Shown here piece after piece: positions 22,219 through 33,410 of a DNA stretch of 64,000 bases. Source of the stretch: Bromus sterilis (Eukaryota; Streptophyta; Magnoliopsida; Poales; Poaceae); NCBI GenBank assembly GCA_950022295.1, contig OX465600.1, forward strand, positions 30,107,282-30,171,281. Direction: 5' to 3'. Numbering within the stretch: the first letter of the stretch is position 1; every line of letters begins with the position of its first letter. A model generated the notes under the pieces. That model was not told where the DNA came from and did no database searches. It saw nothing but the letters and a program-made list of their open reading frames with translations. The position numbers were made by a program, and so were the translations under genes.

Positions 22219-24813
22219 TTAGTTCTTCTTAACCACCCACAAACGAGCAGGTGACTGAGAAGATGTTGAAGCACTGGTTGAAGCAATATTAAATCGAACA
22301 GGAGTGTATTGCTTCGGTGTACCATCAAGCACACCATAAATGTAAGTCCTCTGCGAATGGTTAGCATAAGAGTGAGCATATGAAATCTTAGTATGATTAT
22401 TATGAGGACGATACGTATGGAGACCAGTACGATAGTATTGCTTTTGCGGAACATTTGATTCAGGCACTAATGGATCATTTCTCGTCTCAAGAGAATAGAA
22501 ATGATTCGGTGGTACTGAAGACTTTCCCTGCATGGTATGGTTAGCAGGCAGTTTTTCCACAAGTGGTTTCTGCACCCATATCTGCCTCTTATAGAAGCCA
22601 TTCTTTGGTGGAGTACCTACATACTCAGCTGTAACTTTTCCCTGTTCATCTTTCATGAGTTTGTAGTCTGAATCAAGTGATTCATCCACAATGGCTTTGT
22701 TCATTTTGCAGTCGAAATCTGAAAGGTTAGCAATATCAATGGGTTTCTCCTTCGCAAGAACCCAAACAGTCTTAGGATACTGCTCAGGCTCCCAATAGGT
22801 GCCATCAGGGTTTATCTTTCTCTTGAAACCAACACCCTCATTCCTGGGATTCCTGTGAAGGAGAGCCTTCCTCAGGATATCACAGAGATACTGGTGTCCT
22901 TGCACACTTTTGAACATGCCTGTTTCAAATAAGTTTTTCAACCTGAGGAGTTCCTCGGTAACAACAGGATTTTCCTCATCAGAGGCATTAGTATCATCAA
23001 TAACAATGGGAGCTTTCCCTTTGGAATCAGTTTTGCTTCGTTCCAAGCAATCCAAACAAGGTGATTTAGTTTTATGATTTTCTTCAGAACATTGTTGAGC
23101 CATGAGAGAGAGATTGACATTTTCCAATTCTTCATGAGCCTCTTTCAGTTTTTCGAGAGCCATTTTCCTCTGAAGAAATTCATAGGTGAGCTTCTCATAA
23201 TCAACTGAAAGAAGATCATGCCGAGAGGATAATTCTTCAAACTTCTCCTTCAGAGCAGCATGCTCATTAGTTAAAGTTTGACCTCTCTCAATCTCATCGA
23301 TCAACAAAGTTTCTGATTTCTTAATTGTTTTGCTTAGTGAATCAAGTTCATCTTGTTGAATTGAAGCAATCTTAGCAAGTTTAGCATAGCTTATCTTTGA
23401 GTCACTTTCATATGAGGAACAATCAGAAGTGTCATAGTTTGATTTGGATGAAGATACCTTAGCCTTGGCCATGAAGCAATATGCAGGAATTTCATCTTCA
23501 CTGCTGTTGTTGGTGAAGAATGAGCTCGAAGCATTTGTTGAAGCATCTACCGAAGCGAAAGCCAAACCAGCAACACCATCTGATTCGGATCCAGACCCAG
23601 ACCTTGAGTCTTGTTCAGCTTCGGAACCAGAGGCTTCGTCTTCAGAGTTCATCTCCTTTCCCAGATAGGCCTTGGCACGGTGAGAGCTGCTTCGACGAGA
23701 TGAGTAAGTCTTCGATGAAGAACCCTCACGCTTCTTATGATACTTCTTCCTCTTATCATCATCAGAATCTTTCTTCTTTTCTCTTCTTGAACTGGAATCA
23801 TGTCTCTTTGACTCATGACTTCTGGAGGATCTGTGAGACTTCGATGAAGAGTCTCTGAGCGAATGCTTTGATTTGTTCTCAGCTTCCCACAGAGGGCAAT
23901 CGGCAATGTAGTGACCTGGTTTCTTGCACTTATAGCAGCAATTGTCCTTTGATGGAGAGCTTCTTGAGGATGAATGGTGAGAAGAATGACTCGAGCTTCT
24001 TGAAGGATAACTCTTCTTCGGTGAAGAAAAACCTTTTCTCTGAAAGAGATTGAAGCGTCTCATGATCAGTGCTAGATCTTTTCCAATGCTTGCAGGATCA
24101 TCTGATTCGACACCTGAAGCAGAACTGACTTCGGGTGAAGAATGACGCGAAGCTTTTGCTTTCAAGGCATGAGATCTCCTTCGAGAACCATTTATGTCAC
24201 GTTTCTCATCTTCTTCCATCTCAAAGGTATTGAGTCTCTCAAGAATATCAGCGGCGACAAGACGTCTGAAGTCAGTCCTTTCCTTGATCATCAGCACAAT
24301 GTGATCAAACGAATCATCCAAAGAGCGAAGCAGAGTTCTAACAACTGAGTGGGGAGTAATTTCATCAGCACCAAGTGAGATCAACTCATTTGCAAGAGCA
24401 ATGAGTCTGCTGTAAATGGAGCTGACTTTTTCACCCTCATTTCTCTTGAATCGATAGAATTTGCTTCGAAGTGTGTCAATTCTGGCATCCTTCTGGGTAG
24501 AAACACCTTCACAAATCTTCTCAAGATAGTCCCAGACACCTTTGGCCGAAGGAATATTCTTCACTTCATGATACTTCTTTGGTGTCAAATGATTGGTGAT
24601 GAAAACCCAAACTTCAGAATCAAGATCAATCATCTTCGCTTCTTCAGGAGTGATGGCGTTCTTGTCTGCAACAGTGACTCCATACAAGACAACTTGCCAG
24701 GCAGTTGAGTTGATAGCCATAATATTTCTCTTCATCTTGTCCTTCCAGTATGAATATTCCTTTCCATTGAATACGGGTATGGGTTCGCCGGAGCGAATGG
24801 CTGCGAAAGACAT
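22219..24813 (-). CDS. gag: Copia gag with CCHC zinc knuckle and coiled coil, 864 aa
   Basis: The N-terminal 200 residues match the plant Copia gag fold (UBN2-like), with the YSYWKDKMKRNI start, the W-YLEKICEG block and KFYRFKRNEGE. A single CCHC knuckle (CYKCKKPGHYIADC) lies near residue 300, followed by a Ser/Arg/Lys-rich tail and an acidic Ser-rich region. A predicted coiled coil spans about 490-590. The unusually long C-terminal extension after the knuckle is typical of Sireviruses. The start is the first ATG after the primer site, 45 bp downstream of it. The end at 22219 is premature relative to a normal gag-pol because the protease continues in another frame. Confidence 0.9.
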   Translation of the reverse strand: MSFAAIRSGEPIPVFNGKEYSYWKDKMKRNIMAINSTAWQVVLYGVTVADKNAITPEEAKMIDLDSEVWVFITNHLTPKKYHEVKNIPSAKGVWDYLEKICEGVSTQKDARIDTLRSKFYRFKRNEGEKVSSIYSRLIALANELISLGADEITPHSVVRTLLRSLDDSFDHIVLMIKERTDFRRLVAADILERLNTFEMEEDEKRDINGSRRRSHALKAKASRHSSPEVSSASGVESDDPASIGKDLALIMRRFNLFQRKGFSSPKKSYPSRSSSHSSHHSSSRSSPSKDNCCYKCKKPGHYIADCPLWEAENKSKHSLRDSSSKSHRSSRSHESKRHDSSSRREKKKDSDDDKRKKYHKKREGSSSKTYSSRRSSSHRAKAYLGKEMNSEDEASGSEAEQDSRSGSGSESDGVAGLAFASVDASTNASSSFFTNNSSEDEIPAYCFMAKAKVSSSKSNYDTSDCSSYESDSKISYAKLAKIASIQQDELDSLSKTIKKSETLLIDEIERGQTLTNEHAALKEKFEELSSRHDLLSVDYEKLTYEFLQRKMALEKLKEAHEELENVNLSLMAQQCSEENHKTKSPCLDCLERSKTDSKGKAPIVIDDTNASDEENPVVTEELLRLKNLFETGMFKSVQGHQYLCDILRKALLHRNPRNEGVGFKRKINPDGTYWEPEQYPKTVWVLAKEKPIDIANLSDFDCKMNKAIVDESLDSDYKLMKDEQGKVTAEYVGTPPKNGFYKRQIWVQKPLVEKLPANHTMQGKSSVPPNHFYSLETRNDPLVPESNVPQKQYYRTGLHTYRPHNNHTKISYAHSYANHSQRTYIYGVLDGTPKQYTPVRFNIASTSASTSSQSPARLWVVKKN

Positions 24814-24858
24814 ACTTGCAAAACACTCTAGGAGGTTAATCCAAATAAAGAGTGACTA

Positions 24859-24870
24859 GATCTGATACCA
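24859..24870 (-). other. Primer binding site of the Sirevirus-type element
   Basis: TGGTATCAGATC on the - strand lies two bases from the LTR end. It matches the initiator tRNA-Met complement except for one base near its end. Confidence 0.88.
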
Positions 24871-24872
24871 AT

Positions 24873-26158
24873 TGTAAGTCCAAGTATGTGATCAGAGGGG
24901 GAGGGGGTGAATGATCACTTCAAATTTTCGCATGAAACTATGAAGTGAAGCATAACTTAGCAGCAGAAGAGTTGCAACAGAAAGGTAAACATTGAAGCAG
25001 AACAGGATTGAAGCATAACATAGCGAATCAAAAACATCGAATCAATTGCATTGAAGCAAATCACTGAAGCAATTGATAAACTGAATGTAAGTGCAGAAAG
25101 TAAAACGAACTCTTGACTCGGCGATGTTTGTTCGACCAGTTCACACTCTGCAAAGTACTACGTCTGGTTGGAGGGACTTGTGATTGAACACAGGAGCTAA
25201 CCTCTCTCCGTCCGTATCTCCACTGCACCAATCTCCTTGAGCTTGGTCAGTTCTTCACTCGTGGTTGATTATTGAGGAAATCACCGAAACCTTTGAAAAA
25301 CTGGACTTCGAGGCGACAATAACTCTTCGCTCTCTGAAGAACAACTCTCTAACCGTCTAGGAGAATTGCAGTTCTCCAAGATAAAAAGGCTAGAAAATTT
25401 CTTCCTAAGTCATAATGAATCAACTCAGATCAATAGGACTTATGCTTCGGTGGATGGGTTTTTCGGTTTGCTTCGGTGGGGTTGCTCTCTCTCTTCACTG
25501 TAAGAGGAAATATTCTTGGAGCACCCACCGGCCAATGAGGGCGGGGGTGGCGTATTTATAGGTGGCAATCCCTAGGTGCGAAATGACTGAAGTGACCCGA
25601 TGTGACAGCTTGACACCTGTCCGCAACGGTCATATTTCCAATCAAAGCGCAACTTTACTTGTGGTCCAAGTAAAGCTGACCCACAGACTTGGTTCTGCTT
25701 CAGTAGCCGAAAGAACTAAGTCTTCGCTGGTGAAGCATTACCTAGCTCACATGAGATTTCTCAACTCTGGCTACTCACTGGTTTGGATTCGATCTGAGTC
25801 TTTTCACCAAAACCTTTGGAGTACATTTACTAAACCCCTCTTGATAGTACGGTTTTTCCTATGACTCAAAGAAGTGAAAAAGAACTACGCAAAAACTACT
25901 AAGTCTTGCGCCATCTTGGTCATCTCCTTCGATGAGACTAGCTTCAGGATTCCTTATCTTTTTAGGGGTCGTCATCCGTGATGAGCTTCACTCCAGAGGA
26001 TATGCTTCAGTAAATATGTAAATCTTCGTTCAAGCTTTATCACCAACCTATAACTTCAGGAACCTAACCATCTGTTTTACACTAGAAAGCTTGTTAGTTC
26101 CTCTACTGTTTTGTCCAACAATATCCAAAACTCATGGGGTTATAACTTTGCTCTTACA
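24873..26158 (-). repeat. 5' LTR of the Sirevirus-type element
   Basis: It is 1,286 bp, equal in length to 12119-13404, with 23 substitutions between them by eye. As the 5' LTR it carries the element promoter, with TATAAATA on the - strand at 25553-25560. Confidence 0.93.
25553..25560 (-). promoter_or_regulatory. TATA box of the Sirevirus-type 5' LTR
   Basis: TATAAATA on the - strand is preceded by GCCACC and lies about 680 bp from the downstream LTR edge. The identical box is present in the other LTR. Confidence 0.65.
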
Positions 26159-26163
26159 AAATG

Positions 26164-28060
26164 TAAACACCAAGAGTTCCTGGTTTAGCCTCTAAGACCA
26201 GCTCATGTGCTAACTGATGATTACGTTTTCTTAATCATGGACATTGTTCTTGTAACAAGGATGTCAGTAGAAATGGGAACATATTGTTAGCAGAATAATG
26301 ATGTTGAACCGACCCCAGTATTGAATGATATACTTAGAGATCACATCGTAACTACGTTATAAGTCATATCATGAAATGTTATCATATACGTAATTCCTTA
26401 GACCATGAGAGTATCGAGTTGCTTCACACAGGAAGAATGGGATTTGCTCCTTCACTATGAAGAAGATATTCACTTCGGGCCCACTCGGTATGACGGTATC
26501 CATTATAGTCTGGCCAGACGCATTGTGATTCAGTCACGGGGATACCGGAATACGATAACGAGAAAATGGACAAACGAGCAAAGAGGATAACGAGTGGCTT
26601 GTGTTCAAGAAGTTGTTACACATGGGTGCCAAAATTCTCTCCTCTAACTTTGTCATATATCACGAAGCAAAGGGAATGGTACATGGCTAAACATAATGGT
26701 TCACTCGAAGTTTCTTCGTGTATGTGCGGGAGTCAACATGGGTGTCCATGGCTCCGCTGTTGATTATTGGCTATTGACAAAAGGCTGTTGACCTATGTCC
26801 GGAAGATATTCTGAGTCATGTCCGCATTATACCGAACCTATTGGGTCACACACTTAACGAGCAGTAGTCTGTTAGAATGCTGGAATGGTAGAAGGTTTAG
26901 TGGAAGCAAAGCAGAATAGTTCATACGGGTACCGGAAGTAGTTCCGGGGATTTATGAAATAGTTCATAAGGGCACCAGAAGTAGTTTAGGGTATTTAAGG
27001 ATATGTCCGGATCACTCTGGAGTAGTCCCAAGTGGTTCTGGAACATATGAGAATGGTACCGGGGAAGTCCTGGATCAACCGGAATAGTTTCCGGATAATC
27101 ACTGGGCGTCCCGACAACCTTCGCGGTCATCGGGTGGCTTAAACTATAACTCGGATGGTCTTGGAAACTATCCGGATGGCTCCGGAACGTCCGAGATAGG
27201 TCTCGGAAGGTCCTGGAAGTGCTCCAGAAGTGTCCGGAATGTCCCGAAACGGTCCCGGTATGTCCCGAAAGGTCCTGGAAGCTTCTAGAAGGTCATGGAA
27301 GGTTCCGGAAGGTTCCGGGCAGTACCACCCACTCCCCTGCGTGCCTTGGCCTTGGGGGGCAAGCCACCTAGGCTGCCCTGGCCGGCCAGGAGGTGGGGGC
27401 GCACCAAGGAAAGGGGAATCCTCCTCCAGGTGGAATTACCAAATCCCATTATGGCAGGTTTCCGGTGGGAAGGTGTGGGAAGGTTTGGAAGGCTTGGGAG
27501 TCCAAGTTGGACTCCCAATCCTCCTTGGGCTGCGCCCTAGGCCTCCTGGCCACCTATATAAGGTGAGCCAGGGGGAGGGGGAGAACTACACAACTTGTCC
27601 CAAAGGCCTATGCGCCACCCTCCCTCCTCTAAACCCCGTTGCTCCACAATTAGACCCTGGTTTAGACGTTGTTCTAGATCGGAATCCGTTAGGGTTTTCT
27701 CCCTCTAGTTTTCTCGGTGGCGTTCATCTCTGGACGGCGGAGCGCTGCTGGATTGCTGCTACGGGATGTGTGGATACTAATGGAGGGGTCGTACCTTCGA
27801 CCCTTCTTCGAGGAGCTTGTTCGTAGGACTTGTCCGTGAGACTAGATCGCGGGACGGTTCGAGGGATCGATATCCTCGCGGTTGGGAGGTCATTGAAATT
27901 CCTAGCTGCGGGGATCTGCACCGAAGGTCTTCACCAACTCTACTTCCGCTACATCGGTTGGTGAGCCATGACCTAAAACCTTGTATGCAATCTTCTTGGA
28001 TGATCTTGGGTTCTTGATTCGTAGGCCAAATTTTTTTGTTTTCTACTACGTTTCCCAACA
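26164..28060 (+). repeat. 3' LTR of the Angela-type element, second part
   Basis: The LTR resumes after the target-site copy (26159-26163). From 26919 it aligns with the 5' LTR at 1-1141. The terminal CCCAACA is at 28054-28060, and beyond it the sequence changes abruptly to amine oxidase exon 5. A TATATAA box is at 27555-27561. Confidence 0.92.
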
Positions 28061-28870
28061 GGAAATCCTCTTGGAAGGGGATGTGATGGAACCCCAGTGT
28101 GTACCACAATACTAGGTCCTTGTTTTTGATCGGACGGTCCCTTCTCACACACATACCCAATTATCAGACACACATACCCAATTATCAGACGGCTGGATTT
28201 TTTGGACCATCACATCAATTGTTTTATGTGCATAAAGCGTACGTACCTCTCCGACCAAGTGGCCAACGTTTCCTCCCCTTTGCTCTGGTACACAAACATC
28301 CCTCCGACCCATTCTTCGCTCTTGTTGTAGGGCGTCACCCAAATATTTGCACAAAACCAAATCAACCCACCTTGCTACTTGACACAAAATGGTATCTCAA
28401 ATCCAAATCCTAAATTTATACAAACATTTCACCTGGTTGTTTGTGAAGGTGCCCCTCTTCTGCGGTGGGTCCTCAGGGTCCAGCGGGCTGGCGACAGTGC
28501 CGACGGGAACAACCTTGTAACCTACTGGGTCGCTGACGTAGGTCTTCTTAGTCGGGTTGATAATGTGGAACTCGGCTGGCTCGTAGAGCTTCAGGTGCAT
28601 CCTTCTCGGTGCTTGCAACATGGGTGGCCTTGAGGTAGCTCCTCCGGGGGGAGTCACCAGACGCGGTGTCCTGGCGGGCCATGTCAACCCGGGCGAAGGA
28701 GTTGTCGGCGCTGTCGACTTCCATGTCGAGACGGAAGGTGACATAGTGATTGTGGATGATGCCGATGACGTTTTTGGAGAGGAGGGTGTCGTGCATCTCC
28801 TTGTTTTGATGGACCTAGTTCATGTGGTGTAGGTCGAGCCCTTCACCACCAGGATCCCGCTGAGCCCAAC
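28061..28870 (-). pseudogene. Copper amine oxidase pseudogene copy A (exons 3, 4 and part of 5)
   Basis: By comparison with the intact gene at 40598-46662, exon 5 is at 28061-28140 (cut by the Angela LTR), exon 4 at 28247-28344 (98 bp, same as the intact gene), and exon 3 at about 28433-28870. The broken exon 5 still reads the FHHIP-QEDF copper-ligand block and stops there. Damage is clear. The acceptors of exons 4 and 3 have lost their AG, exon 3 has an in-frame TAG near 28817 where the intact gene has CAG, and exon 3 is 12 bp shorter with a frame change near 28610. Exons 1 and 2 are missing, because the sequence upstream is only a piece of intron 2. Confidence 0.88.
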
Positions 28871-29226
28871 ATGAAAAGGTCATCGTGGCAACATCATAAT
28901 CATAATATGACCATAAACTTCAAAAGAAAATAGCTCATATCCTTCAGGTACAAGATAATTTCTTAGTTAAAAGTAAGTGAGATACACTCTTCAGATGGAG
29001 GGATATTCTTGAGTTCCCCCTATAAACTAGCTACCAGAGATGGAGACATGTGCAAGAAACCAATCATGGCAATGCGCATTGGACAAATTTTCTTGGCAGA
29101 TGATGGAAGACACGAAAATGACAACACCCGTTTATTGCTACAAAACAGAGCTCTCCCTGCTGCAAGGACGACGAGAGCCACTCTAGCTCATGGGCCCAAT
29201 ACATGTAGGGTTTTCTACCTACAGTG
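28871..29226 (-). repeat. Intron 2 segment of amine oxidase copy A
   Basis: It aligns with 41534-41865 in intron 2 of the intact gene and with 39736-39945 in copy B. Shared blocks include the GGATATTCTTGAGTTCCCC and TTTTCTTGGCAGATGAT words. It is closer to copy B than to the intact gene near the exon border. Homology is lost near 29210-29226, where the Helitron-like insertion begins. The small frame at 29009-29227 is not a gene. Confidence 0.7.
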
Positions 29227-32200
29227 AGTTCGTTCTTATTTGTTTATTTTAGCTTTTGTTGCCGCTGTAGGCCATTGATGTGGTCGTTTCTCAGCCACTG
29301 CTAAATACGATGTGCCCAGTTATGAGGAAATAAAAGAATATGTGGAGGCCAGAAGAGAATGGTAGTGCATGATGAAGTGGGCTACATGCCTATAATGGTC
29401 GAATTGCAATGTGAGTAGTGAGAAACTCAGAATAATACTCATATAAATTAATGGACATTTCATATAGTTAACCATATGTAGATCTATCCTTTTCTGAACC
29501 CACGCTTGTGGTCTTTGCTTTTTCATTTATTTGACAGATCTCAAAGATCCGAAGAACAAAGCCACTACATACCATCTTGGTCTTTTGAAGGTGATCTGGA
29601 TCCCTTTACTGGTGGTTTAATTTTTTGGTTTGTTTCAATTAGCAGGTGTTAGAACTATCCAATTGAGCGTTTTGTTTTGTGCAGATAACCATATATTTAC
29701 TGTTTTAAGGATACAAATTTAATGCTCTGTTATAAGATATATGTGCTGACAATTCTATTTTATTTGGCTGCTTTGCAGATGTTGAGCTATGACTTAATGT
29801 TTGTCTCTGAGTAGCGGGAGAATCTTACGCTGGCTGTGACAACAACCAGGTGAGGCTCCTCTGTTTATTTGCTAGCTGCCGCTCCTGGTCCTTTGTCTCT
29901 GAGTAGCGGCACTATGATTTGATTATATTTGAAAAGAAAATCAGCTACATTATACAAGTTCACCACTCGATACTACATTCAGGGAAACTTTATGTGTTTT
30001 GATATTGCTTACCTATGAGTTTTGAAGGATTGCCCTTATAATCGATTGCAATTTGGGTTGCTTGCCTTTTTTTAGTTACGGTAGCTTATAAATGCATATC
30101 TAACTGTTAAACTTCTATCCATCTGGCCAAGACTGTTGAATAAACATACGTGAAGCTGGTTACATGAGAGAATATACAACATCTTGGCATTGATTTAGTT
30201 GGTTTATTGCCATGACGTTTTTTCCAGAGAAAAGAGTAATATATTTTTTTCTGTTTTGTGATGAATTTTCACTTGAGAGGATGTGACTATTAATATATGT
30301 TGTGAATTTATCTGCTGACTTGCATCCAAGAATTGTAGACAATGATCTGATGTAACAGAAAGGAATGATCGGTGGTTGACGGCTTGCAACAGGCTAAGCT
30401 GCCCCTTTTCTTTCAGTCATCCTTTCTAATTTAGGCTCCTCGGTAAATCAAGATGCCTATTTTACCACTATTTAATTAGCGTTTATCTTCTTCTGGAGCA
30501 GTATGGCAACACACTTTTGGTCTTTTGGTTCAGAAAAGATAAAAAATCAAAACTGAGTGCTTCGCTGTGCTAACAAAAGTTGTCCGAAAATGATATCCGT
30601 GTTAAGAAAAGGGACTGATAAAATTTATTGTTGACACGCTGGATTAGTAATTCTAGCAAATTCTGTGGGATTCCTTGTTTGGTCTTATTGTTAATTTTCT
30701 TCTGTGTTTATTGGTATTCAGGTGGATATGACTATGTTGAGTCAGATGAAAGATAATGACCTCAAAGATACAACAAAAGTACATGGTTAATGGGATGGTT
30801 AGTGATTCCTGCTTCATTCCTGACTTTTAGTACCTCTTATGGTCAGTGGGATGTTGGTGCTTATATTGTTTTATTTTTACACTATACTGGTTGCTGTGAT
30901 TTTGGATGTGAGGTAATAAGGTGTGTGAATATGATTTGATCATGGCGTAGCTTATTTGTTCTTGTCCATACAAAGAGCCTTCCTCTCTTGGTGGGAAGTG
31001 CATTAAACCTATATCTTTGTGTTTGTTTTGATTGGAAACTAAAGGATAGGAGGATGTTTCTTCTTGGATTTTGTTACGTATGCTCAGCTTTCCTGTGAGG
31101 AAAGCATCTGTTTATTTTTATCTGTACCTGAACACCGCCCCCTGTAATTTTTCATGCCTGTAGTTTCTGGGAATTTGTGCCCGCGAATCCTAGATTCAGT
31201 TATAGAAATTGAGCCTAGCGAATCCTATATTTCATTTCTAATCTGTTTTCGGTTCTTACATTGCAGCCAGGCCTTAATATGTTGAGTGAATTATGTTTCT
31301 TCATGTTTACATCATTGGGCAGAAGAATGTACTTTTTTACTTGATCGTGTCTTCTTGCTTATTTCGTCAAGATTATTCTACATGCTGCCTATTTTATTGA
31401 TAGGAACCATGGAATTCTAAACCACGGTCTTTTCTTGCTGATGGTTGATGGTCTCAATTTCAGCAAATAATAATTCATGAGAATATGAGATGATGTGAGT
31501 GGTTGCGTAAAGTTTATATTTCTCATGAGTGTTCTTGTGTTAATAGATAGCATACTGACTCATAGTATGCCGAAAGATTGACTATAGAAAGGACCGATTA
31601 AATAGGACATACTTACTCTCACCAATAAAGCTTAATGACAGTATATTTTCCATAAGCCTACTGAGTATTTATCCTACCAGGCAACCATTCCATTTTATGG
31701 TCAGTTCCTATCCATAGGAATCTACTAATGTGAAATTATTGAGTCTGTAACCGGCATTTAACTATCATGCAGAGATCTTCACTATCGAACCAGGAAACGA
31801 CTTCATTTTCTCTGTACCTTGGTCATTTCCTTGCATTTTCTGATAAGCTGCCATCAAACTTTACTTCTTTCTTCTTTCTTGCTTTATAATTGTTTCCTTA
31901 ACTTTTCTCTTTCTTATCTCTGTATGATGGTTCAGAGTTGTGCTTCTCTTTCGAAGATTTTCAGTTCTACTACTATTTTAATCCATCTCAGTTATCTGAA
32001 ATTATCATATATTTAAATTGAATTATTTTTCCAGTTTACTTCACAATTGAATTATTCTGCAAGGGTAGCTGGCTGCACATTTGTTGTTTTCCCAACCATT
32101 TAAAAAATATTAGTTAAAGTGGATGGTGATACGATGTTTATACCATTTGAGGTATCTATTCTTTTACAAAGCATGTGAAAATACTTAAGGTTCTTTTAAA

Positions 32201-32835
32201 GAAGAGAGATATGGAGGGAGGGAGGTGTCTATTCTTTTACTGTTTTGTATATTCTTTTACCAAGGATTGTTACTTTCAAACAAGTTTTGAGCTGACGTAA
32301 TCTGTTTCTATATGCACTGAAGACTCAGCTGTACTGATATAAATTTTATCATATGCCATTCTAATTGTTCAATAAATCATCTCCTGTCCTACTTTTGTAT
32401 AATTCATCCAACTACATTTTCACTCCCTTAATAGAGCATGGTTAACTTCCAGACTGTTTATTAGCTTAGCGACGCTTTCCGCTATTCTTTTGTTAAGCCA
32501 CTGTTCTATTTATTGCTTGCTGTAATTTGTCTGAGTTCTTTGTAGAATTGATTGTAATCAGGGATGGAAGCAAGTCTGTCAGGTATAGACAATTATACTT
32601 CCCACCTGTGCCCTTATTTGTAGTATGTAATGACTAACATTCCAAGTTTGTAGTCTTTACCACGTTTTCAGTCGTATAAGCTCATACATAACAAATGTGT
32701 ATTGCGAAAATTCTGCTATCTACTTGTGGGCATGCCTTTATTTGTGAAGCAGAAAAGCATAATTCAGTCGTATAAGCAGTGACATTAATTTCTTACCAGT
32801 AGCCATGCAATGAGTTGGCCTAATAGTGCCTTGAC

Positions 32836-33047
32836 AACTTTGATGTTTGATGCGTTGCGGTTTGCTGAATCTGCACGGTGTTTTAGCGTATTGCAACGCC
32901 TCCTTCGTAAAGAAGGACCTCTTAAAGTTCACTGAATTTAAAAACTTTGATGTTTGATACATTGTGGTTTGCTGAATCTGCACGTTGTTTTACTTTATTG
33001 CAACGCCCGCTCCGTAAAGAAGGACCTCTTACATTTTACTGAATTCA
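32836..33047 (+). repeat. Tandem duplication, unit about 105 bp
   Basis: Two consecutive copies (about 32836-32940 and 32941-33047) share AACTTTGATGTTTGAT, TTTGCTGAATCTGCACG and AAAGAAGGACCTCTTA blocks. Confidence 0.7.
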
Positions 33048-33049
33048 AC

Positions 33050-33410
33050 ATGTATTCCAGGTTTTCATTTCTCAGGTTTGGCTGGGCAGCCATCTCATCT
33101 CCTCGCGGCTGATTATTGCGCGTGTCTTGCTGCAGATCAACTTGCCCAGTGCCTCGGTTGCTCTCTTTCATCTTACCAAGGTTCCATCTTCCCCCTTTCA
33201 CCTACTTTTCTTATGCTTGCTTCTCCATACGAGGGACTCCTTACATTTTCCTGCATTAACATGTATTTCAGGTTTTCATTTCTACGGTTTGCCTGGGCAG
33301 CCATCTCATCTCCTGGCGACTGTTTATTGTGAACTTGCTGCAGATCATCTTGCCCAGTGCTTCGGTTGCTCTCTTTCATATTACCAAGGTTCCATCTTCC
33401 TCCTTTCCCT
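33050..33410 (+). repeat. Tandem duplication, period about 212 bp
   Basis: The block from CAGGTTTTCATTTC through CCAAGGTTCCATCTTCC occurs at about 33050-33200 and again at about 33262-33410. Both copies contain a TTGCTGCAGATCA segment like an intron-exon border. The copies differ at about one base in ten. Confidence 0.72.

Larger units (their letters stand above)
12119..26158 (-). mobile_element. Sirevirus-type Copia retrotransposon (Maximus-like), 14,040 bp
   Basis: Two 1,286 bp LTRs (12119-13404 and 24873-26158) are flanked by perfect AAATG duplications (12114-12118 and 26159-26163). Primer site, gag, protease remnant, pol, an extra ORF and purine tract follow in order on the - strand. The large size, extra ORF after pol and repeated purine tracts fit the Sirevirus branch of Copia. 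Maximus is a likely wheat family name but was not checked. I count 23 substitutions and no indels between the LTRs (1.8%), about 0.7 million years at the commonly used grass rate of 1.3e-8. Confidence 0.92.
1..28060 (+). mobile_element. Outer Angela/BARE-type Copia LTR retrotransposon (left end outside window)
   Basis: Bases 1-1141 and 26919-28060 are near-identical direct repeats ending in CCCAACA. The first is followed at once by a TGGTATCAGAGC primer site, and the 3' LTR begins TGTTGGAAATATGCCC at 11974, the known Angela/WIS/BARE LTR start. Decayed gag, integrase-RT spacer, RT and RNase H remnants lie between in Copia order. Removing the two nested elements leaves about 8.2 kb in the window, or about 9 kb with the missing LTR part, which suits Angela. 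The element sits in a copper amine oxidase pseudogene exon on its right side. The left target-site copy is outside the window, so the TSD cannot be checked. Confidence 0.9.

Noticed and set aside
29215..29235. TCTACCTACAGTGAG as the 5' end of the Helitron-like element
   Set aside because: It starts with TC but is preceded by T where an A is expected, and the neighbouring bases can also be read as decayed intron 2. The left border was left open.
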